Shown: one piece after another, positions 7,104 to 10,504 of the stretch
Layout: the number at the start of each line of letters is the position of its first letter
Position numbering within the stretch: the stretch's first letter is position 1
Assembly: GCA_027365835.1 (NCBI GenBank)
Contig: DAHXLU010000050.1
Coordinates: 1-10,504, forward strand
Reading direction: 5' to 3'
DNA: 10,504 nucleotides
Source: JAJZMA01 sp021850405
GTDB taxonomy: Bacteria > Chloroflexota > Dormibacteria > Aeolococcales > Aeolococcaceae
The notes under the pieces: model-generated
The model's input: only the letters and a program-made list of their open reading frames with translations
What the model was told of the DNA's origin: nothing
Databases searched by the model: none
Made by a program: the position numbers and the translations under genes

Positions 7104-7151
7104 ATGCAGAGGGTCTGGGACAGCAGACCAGAAGATGAGGGATTGACATGA
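7104..7151 (+). CDS. Possible 15-codon leader ORF overlapping the Fe-S carrier start
   Basis: ATG at 7104 opens a 15-residue frame (M-Q-R-V-W-D-S-R-P and so on) whose TGA (7149-7151) overlaps the ATG of the carrier gene (7148-7150) in an ATGA arrangement. Such overlaps often couple translation of the second frame to the first. There is no visible Shine-Dalgarno before this ATG, and a frame this short can occur by chance. The carrier gene also has its own adequate GAGGG, so a real role is uncertain. Confidence 0.2.
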   Translation: MQRVWDSRPEDEGLT

Positions 7152-7516
7152 TCACAGTTTCGGAAACAGCACTTGGCCAGCTTCGCACCGTCCTCTCCCA
7201 GCAGGATGAAGGACAGCAGCTTGCCCTGCGCGTCTACGTGCAACCAGGGGGCTGTTCTGGATTTTCATACGGTATGGGTCTCGACGAAAACCCACCTGCA
7301 GCAGATGACCAGGTGCTGGATGTGAATGGCATACGGGTATACGTGGACGCTGCATCCCAGCCCCACCTGGAGGGGGCAGAGATCGACTATGTAGATGAGC
7401 TGATGGGGGGTGGCTTTACCATCAACAATCCCAACGCTGTCAGCACATGTGGCTGTGGACACAGTTTCCAGACAGCTGACGGTGAGGGTGAACCCCGCTC
7501 CTGCGCTCATGCCTAA
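7148..7516 (+). CDS. A-type iron-sulfur cluster carrier (HesB/IscA/ErpA/SufA family)
   Basis: This 122-residue protein has the family hallmarks: I-T-V-S-E-x-A near the N-terminus, G-G-C-S-G-F-S-Y-G-M (34-43) and C-G-C-G (101-104). The three cluster-ligand cysteines are C36, C101 and C103, with the usual spacing. A-type carriers accept Fe-S clusters from IscU or SufB scaffolds and hand them to target apoproteins in the cytosol; subfamily (ErpA or SufA/IscA) cannot be settled here. The C-terminal tail, from about 109 on, is acidic then contains an extra Cys119, slightly beyond the usual family end. A GAGGG seven bases before the ATG supports the start. No other isc or suf genes are in the window. 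Confidence 0.93.
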   Translation: MITVSETALGQLRTVLSQQDEGQQLALRVYVQPGGCSGFSYGMGLDENPPAADDQVLDVNGIRVYVDAASQPHLEGAEIDYVDELMGGGFTINNPNAVSTCGCGHSFQTADGEGEPRSCAHA

Positions 7517-7530
7517 AGCCGTTTCGGCCT
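7517..7530 (+). other. Short hairpin after the Fe-S carrier gene
   Basis: AGCCG-TTT-CGGCC lies immediately after the stop codon and can form a 4-bp G+C-rich stem with a three-base loop. It lacks a T-run, so at most it is an attenuating or 3'-end stabilising structure before the next gene. Confidence 0.2.
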
Positions 7531-7601
7531 GGGCAAACAACTGGAGCAGATGTTCTCCTGCCATGGCGCAGGGATAGCGCGCACAGGATAGCCAGTTTTT
7601 G

Positions 7602-7967
7602 ATGTCCATACTTGCGAGCGTCCACATGAGAATTGGCATCGCCATTCTGGTACTGGGACTGGTTGGTGCCATATGGGGAGCACTGGGAATCCGCCCGGCA
7701 AGAACCGCTGCTGGATTGCGCCCGTATCTATACCTGCTGGTTGCAGTTATTGCAGTGGAAGGGTTGCTGGGCCTCCTGCTCGCCACAGTCGGTGGCTATC
7801 ATCCAGCAGATTCGCTCCACTGGTTCTATGGTCCTGCAGCATTGGTGTCAATCCCCGTAGCCCTCTATTTTGCCCGTGACAAGAGTGCGAGAATGGAGGC
7901 GGTCCTGGTAATGGCAGGGCCACTTGCCGTATTCCTCTTTAGCATCCGCACCCTCATGACGGGCTGA
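7602..7967 (+). CDS. Small four-helix membrane protein of unknown function
   Basis: This 121-residue protein has four predicted membrane helices, at about 8-29, 41-62, 74-91 and 98-117. Histidines sit at the start of helix 1 (H8, in S-V-H-M-R) and helix 3 (H73, in L-H-W-F-Y-G). The C-terminus is R-T-L-M-T-G. I recall similar small proteins, with a conserved His at the start of helix 1, an L-H-x-x-Y-G motif and a terminal R-x-x-x-T-G, in Chloroflexota, where they are usually annotated hypothetical. Paired intramembrane histidines could bind haem or metal, but this is speculation. ATG at 7602 is preceded in frame by TTG (7599); a third start at 7626 is possible and is preceded by GCGAG. It follows the Fe-S carrier by 85 bases on the same strand. 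Confidence 0.65.
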   Translation: MSILASVHMRIGIAILVLGLVGAIWGALGIRPARTAAGLRPYLYLLVAVIAVEGLLGLLLATVGGYHPADSLHWFYGPAALVSIPVALYFARDKSARMEAVLVMAGPLAVFLFSIRTLMTG

Positions 7968-8000
7968 CAAGCCCACAAGGCAGCGCAGTTTCAGCCTGCC
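7961..8000. terminator. Candidate terminator zone between convergent genes
   Basis: GGGCT-GACA-AGCCC (7961-7974) is a perfect 5-bp stem with a tetraloop spanning the stop codon of the small membrane protein. A second stem follows, GGCAG (7979-7983) with CTGCC (7996-8000). Neither is followed by a T-run on either strand. Their place between convergent genes favours a termination role, possibly Rho-dependent. Confidence 0.3.
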
Positions 8001-8022
8001 AAAGTGAACCCAGACAACCCGA

Positions 8023-8859
8023 TTACGGGCCGATAGAGCTGCCAGTACCCTGGGACGCCGCTGGTGCCGCAAGCGGCAGCGGGTAGGGTGCTGCAACCAG
8101 GAAATCGCCCTGCATTCCGGTAAGGCGGTTCCAGCTTCCCTGGGTCCAGCTGCTGTCAAAGCTTGCCCACGCCTCCCCTGCTGGCGCTGTTCCGGCACCA
8201 CCGCCACCACCAAGCAGGTACACACTGCTGGAGGAGTAGGCGTACACCACCGCCCATCCAAACCCAATGGAATGCGTAGCTGAGCCAAGATCCAGTGGAA
8301 CGACCACGGGATACCCGGCTCCCACCCACTGCCGAAGCGCTGAATCTCCCTGGCCCCAGGCTACGTGCAGGCCGTTGGCGGACAACATCTCCTGCATCCG
8401 GGCTGGGCTGGTGCCCAGAAAGCCAAATTCCATGTCGCTGCCAAATTCAGCCTGCAACTGGGAAACCCGGTTGGAAAACCCAGGTTTGGCTGGGCGGTGC
8501 CAGAAAGCCAGCACTGCAGCGCCAGCCGCGGGGGCTGAGGCAGAAGCAGGTGTGCTGCCATCTGCGCTGACATAATCCCGGATCTGGCCAACACCAGAAT
8601 ACTGGGAGGAGATTGGGGCAGTAAGGGCAATCCCCCTGTCCACAGGAAGGTCGTAGGCTGGGTCGGTGTACTCCCCACCCACCAGTTGTGGCGTGGCGAC
8701 TGGAGCCAGATGCGGCGGGGTAAAACTCCACACCGGCAGCATTCCAAATGCGACAGCCCCAATGATGACAATGGCTATCAGCGGATTCAGTATTCCACCC
8801 CTGGCGATGGGCTCTTCTGTCTGTGGGACCCGGACTGATGAGCCGGTACGATGGATCAT
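8023..8859 (-). CDS. Membrane-anchored C39-like (papain-fold) domain protein, no cysteine
   Basis: From ATG 8857-8859 (278 aa) it has a short cytosolic N-terminus (about 22 residues), one membrane helix (about 23-44), a Pro-rich stretch and an extracytoplasmic domain. That domain resembles peptidase C39-like folds: F-L-G-T-S-P-A-R-M (147-155) like the 'gTsp..l' region, W-V-G-A-G-Y-P-V-V-V-P-L (178-189) like the 'G.PViv' strand, then H196 in A-T-H-S-I-G-F. A W-x-x-F-D-S-S-W segment (231-238) occupies the usual 'DP...f...W' place. The protein contains no cysteine, so it cannot be an active cysteine peptidase; a binding role is more likely. The C-terminal 20 residues are Ala, Ser and Gly rich. 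An upstream in-frame TTG at 8922 would add 21 residues with no ribosome binding site. The fold call is by motif recall only. Confidence 0.5.
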   Translation of the reverse strand: MIHRTGSSVRVPQTEEPIARGGILNPLIAIVIIGAVAFGMLPVWSFTPPHLAPVATPQLVGGEYTDPAYDLPVDRGIALTAPISSQYSGVGQIRDYVSADGSTPASASAPAAGAAVLAFWHRPAKPGFSNRVSQLQAEFGSDMEFGFLGTSPARMQEMLSANGLHVAWGQGDSALRQWVGAGYPVVVPLDLGSATHSIGFGWAVVYAYSSSSVYLLGGGGGAGTAPAGEAWASFDSSWTQGSWNRLTGMQGDFLVAAPYPLPLAAPAASQGTGSSIGP

Positions 8860-8871
8860 GAACTGATCATG
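8854..8871. repeat. Direct repeat GATCATG x2, one helical turn apart
   Basis: GATCATG at 8854-8860 and 8865-8871 are spaced 11 bases start to start and overlap the likely start codon of the C39-like protein gene. Two more GATC sites follow at 8881 and 8904, giving four GATC in about 54 bases. This may be an operator or a cluster of methylatable sites. Confidence 0.3.
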
Positions 8872-8993
8872 GCAGATAGGGATCGCTCCATATAACACAG
8901 ACTGATCCAGAATGCAGCGCAAATGGCAAGCTGCGAAGGGGCTAGAGTCTCAGCTGTGTCAGTTCTGTGCCCAAATCCGTGCATGAATTGACC

Positions 8994-8999
8994 TAATAT
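8994..8999 (+). promoter_or_regulatory. Leaderless -10 element of the RNase Z-like gene
   Basis: TAATAT, a five-of-six match to the TATAAT consensus, ends eight bases before the ATG at 9008. It would start transcription a few bases or less upstream of the start codon. No Shine-Dalgarno is present. There is no -35 at 16-18 bases; a TTGACC abuts the -10 directly (8988-8993) and is too close to serve as one. Confidence 0.5.
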
Positions 9000-9007
9000 G
9001 TGCATTC

Positions 9008-9979
9008 ATGAGCAGGAGAGCACGGACTGGGAACAGGCAGGCACCCACTGCCGGTCCAAAAGGCGGAACCGCCAGGGCGCCAAGATTGCATGTGCAGTTT
9101 CTGGGCACTTCGGCTGCAACGCCTGACCTGCGCTCCAATACATCTGCCATGCTGCTAGCCTGCGGTACCGACCGCGTACTCATTGACTGTGGTGCACATG
9201 CGGTGGCGCAGCTAAAAAAGGCAGGGATTGCCCCAGCCAGCCTCTCGATGGTTGCCATCACGCACTGGCACAGCGATCACGCATCTGGGATACCCTCGCT
9301 GGTACGCGCCCTCCCCTCCACAAGAGGTGCTGGCCACCTGGGAAGGGCTCCGCTTCACATATATGGTCCCCAGCCGCCGGCCGCCATCGGAGGGGTGATC
9401 AATCTGCTGGTCCGCCAGGGCCGGATCCAGTTTCATGCAGTTGGCCCGGGCGGACAGATCCAGATGGCAAACGGTACCCTGCAAGCCATTCCTGGAGACC
9501 ACACCATTACATCCATGGGATGGAAATTCCATGAAGCGGGGCCCAGGCCAAGGCACATACTTTTCAGTGGGGACACCAGACCATCTTCTGCAATTCTGGA
9601 GGCAGCTCGCGGCTGCGACCTGCTGGTCCACGAGGGAACCTTTTCGACAGCACGCAGCAGGTGGGCCCACCGCATTGGACACAGTACAGCGGGTCAGGCT
9701 GCACTAGTCGCCCATCTGGCAGGCGCAGGGGCGCTGGCGATAACCCACATCTCGAGGAAGGAGAGCGCTACACAGATACTGGCTGAGGCCAGGGAGGTTT
9801 ATGCAGGCGCAATCCTGCCCAGTGAGTTTGAACTACTCACCGTACACCCGCAGTCTGCAACGGTCACCCGCCAGCCCGCCGCGGGGGGCAACTTCCGGCA
9901 CAACTGGGCTCGTATCACGCGGAGGAAGATTGCAGGCAGCAGGAGACCCTGTGCGGGAAGGCCCGAGGTAGCAGCCTGA
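9008..9979 (+). CDS. RNase Z-like metallo-beta-lactamase-fold hydrolase, arm missing
   Basis: This 323-residue protein has the zinc-hydrolase motifs of the RNase Z branch: F-L-G-T-S-A-A-T-P-D-L-R-S-N-T-S (31-46, like the PxKxRN region), L-I-D-C-G (58-62), H-W-H-S-D-H (86-91), His165, S-G-D-T (187-190), H-E-G-T (208-211, the HEAT motif), H-S-T-A (225-228) and T-H-I-S (246-249). Classical RNase Z matures tRNA 3' ends. Here only 23 residues separate His165 from Asp189, whereas classical tRNase Z carries a substrate-clamping arm of several dozen residues in this interval. A tRNA gene lies 220 bases downstream. The leaderless TAATAT supports ATG 9008; the N-terminal 26 residues are basic and low-complexity, so TTG 9086 or GTG 9092 are alternatives. 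The basic C-tail (about 297-318) could contact RNA. Confidence 0.8.
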   Translation: MSRRARTGNRQAPTAGPKGGTARAPRLHVQFLGTSAATPDLRSNTSAMLLACGTDRVLIDCGAHAVAQLKKAGIAPASLSMVAITHWHSDHASGIPSLVRALPSTRGAGHLGRAPLHIYGPQPPAAIGGVINLLVRQGRIQFHAVGPGGQIQMANGTLQAIPGDHTITSMGWKFHEAGPRPRHILFSGDTRPSSAILEAARGCDLLVHEGTFSTARSRWAHRIGHSTAGQAALVAHLAGAGALAITHISRKESATQILAEAREVYAGAILPSEFELLTVHPQSATVTRQPAAGGNFRHNWARITRRKIAGSRRPCAGRPEVAA

Positions 9980-9996
9980 CTGTCCCCGACAGGGGT
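9980..9996 (+). terminator. Hairpin after the RNase Z-like gene
   Basis: CTGTC-CCC-GACAG (9980-9992) directly follows the stop codon; CCCC-GACA-GGGG (9984-9995) is an alternative pairing. There is no T-run. It is a candidate terminator or 3'-end structure. Confidence 0.3.
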
Positions 9997-10024
9997 CATC
10001 CAGCGCCAGTGTTGCACACCCGGG

Positions 10025-10044
10025 CGCCTGGCTGCACCCAGGCG
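10025..10044. terminator. Strong 7-bp hairpin between the RNase Z-like gene and tRNA-Gly
   Basis: CGCCTGG (10025-10031) pairs perfectly with CCAGGCG (10038-10044) around a six-base loop. It is the most stable simple stem-loop seen in the 220-base gap and could end the RNase Z-like transcript on the plus strand. No T-run follows. The remaining gap up to 10199 holds no supported gene and must contain the tRNA promoter, which I cannot pinpoint. Confidence 0.4.
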
Positions 10045-10199
10045 AATGTACCAGGGTATACAGTCTGGGGACGATCCCCCATCGCCCCTGCGCTGCAACC
10101 AGCTGGTATGCTCTATGGTGCCATGGCCGAGCCCTTGCTGCGGGATGTCACCACGCCAAACCAAAACCACAGACCAGGACCCATGTCATGGCAGGAGAT

Positions 10200-10272
10200 G
10201 CGGGAGTAGCTCAGTTGGTAGAGCGCTAGCCTTCCAAGCTGGATGTCGCGAGTTCGAGTCTCGTCTCCCGCT
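10200..10272 (+). tRNA. tRNA-Gly, anticodon TCC
   Basis: The cloverleaf folds completely over 73 bases. Acceptor stem GCGGGAG pairs with CTCCCGC. The D arm is GCTC-AGTTGGTA-GAGC. The anticodon stem is CTAGC/GCTGG with one T-G pair, and the loop CTTCCAA gives anticodon TCC at 34-36. The variable region is ATGTC. The T arm is GCGAG-TTCGAGT-CTCGT, with one G-T pair. The discriminator is T73. Anticodon TCC reads GGA (and GGG by wobble). The 3' CCA is not encoded (CCCC follows), so it must be added by tRNA nucleotidyltransferase after 3' processing. Confidence 0.96.
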
Positions 10273-10306
10273 CCCCGCCAGTCGCCGAGAACTCATTGCG
10301 GGTTGA

Positions 10307-10324
10307 TCCCCGGGCCTTGGGGGA
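10307..10324 (+). terminator. G+C-rich hairpin downstream of tRNA-Gly
   Basis: TCCCC (10307-10311) pairs with GGGGA (10320-10324) around an eight-base loop, 35 bases after the tRNA. It is a candidate 3' boundary of the tRNA transcript, although no clean T-run follows. Confidence 0.3.
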
Positions 10325-10504
10325 GATCCCTGTCATTCGGCACAACCGAGGGCCGCCCACGCGACTTCGCCAATAGCCACCACCGAGAACAGGGCGCACC
10401 ACGAGGTGGCGGGGGTGGGCAGCAGCCGGCGGCGGAGTGAGCGTTAGTGGCCATGAGACCGGTTGAGTGAAACAGGAACAGGTGGGCGAGCAGGGCTGGC
10501 AGGC
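10325..10504. other. GC-rich terminal segment without an identified gene
   Basis: The last 180 bases are visibly more GC-rich than the protein-coding part and contain several short G/C stems, for example CACC-ACGA-GGTG near 10398-10409. Frames stay open on both strands because stop codons are rare at this composition, but none has a good start with a ribosome binding site or a recognisable domain. I checked by eye for RNase P RNA, tmRNA, SRP RNA and rRNA signatures and saw none. It may be the flank of a gene or structured RNA beyond the edge. Confidence 0.3.

Noticed and set aside
6191..7243. 350-codon open frame on the minus strand antisense to the ThyX-like gene
   Set aside because: It lies under a clear family member, has no domain or ribosome binding site, and is explained by GC-rich codon positions that keep the opposite strand open.
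8860..8922. Extension of the C39-like protein to the TTG at 8922
   Set aside because: The added 21 residues precede a good short cytosolic N-terminus and lack a ribosome binding site. The ATG at 8859 gives a cleaner membrane-anchored architecture, though neither start is proven.
10046..10440. Two plus-strand frames across the tRNA, encoding S-S-V-G-R-A-L-A-F-Q-A-G-C and M-S-R-V-R-V-S-S-P-A-P
   Set aside because: These peptides are the well-known artefacts of translating a tRNA gene in the wrong context.
1..10504. CRISPR array, prophage, toxin-antitoxin or known defence genes
   Set aside because: No regularly spaced repeats, integrase, phage structural, nuclease or toxin motifs were found on either strand. 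The genes present are housekeeping or envelope types.

Overview
The window is moderately GC-rich bacterial chromosomal DNA with little intergenic space. No marker gene fixes the taxon. Four things fit Chloroflexota or a related Terrabacterial lineage: a double-length ThyX-like protein, secreted proteins built from 'WAVG' repeats, a small four-helix membrane protein ending in R-T-L-M-T-G, and -10 hexamers lying only 7-8 bases from start codons (leaderless transcription). This assignment is an inference from family recall, not a measurement.

Layout. At the left edge (1-80, minus) is the possible start of an unidentified gene running off the window, with a strong AGGAGG ribosome binding site and a 12-base palindrome upstream. 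Positions 220-2527 (minus) hold a two-gene ABC exporter operon, ATPase then large permease, overlapping by 20 bases. Positions 2681-4159 and 4271-5419 (minus) hold two related exported proteins, each with seven repeats of about 50 residues, which suggests seven-bladed beta-propellers. One of them has a C-terminal membrane anchor and a Gly-rich tail.

From 5483 the strand switches. A 533-residue tandem ThyX-family protein is followed by an A-type iron-sulfur carrier (HesB/IscA/ErpA) and a small four-helix membrane protein, all on plus and closely spaced. Convergent to them (8023-8859, minus) is a membrane-anchored protein resembling a C39-like papain-fold domain, but with no cysteine at all. 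Then come an RNase Z-like metallo-beta-lactamase-fold protein (9008-9979, plus) that lacks the long arm of classical tRNase Z, a tRNA-Gly(TCC) at 10200-10272 without an encoded CCA, and about 230 bases of GC-rich DNA in which I identify no gene.

How the genes fit together. This looks like a core-genome neighbourhood (nucleotide metabolism, Fe-S assembly, tRNA and RNA processing) next to envelope genes (ABC exporter, propeller proteins, dead C39-like protein). I see no CRISPR array, complete insertion sequence, prophage or recognisable defence system. The best leads for new biology are the split active-site motif of the ThyX-like protein, the paired propeller proteins, the armless RNase Z-like protein and the leaderless promoters.
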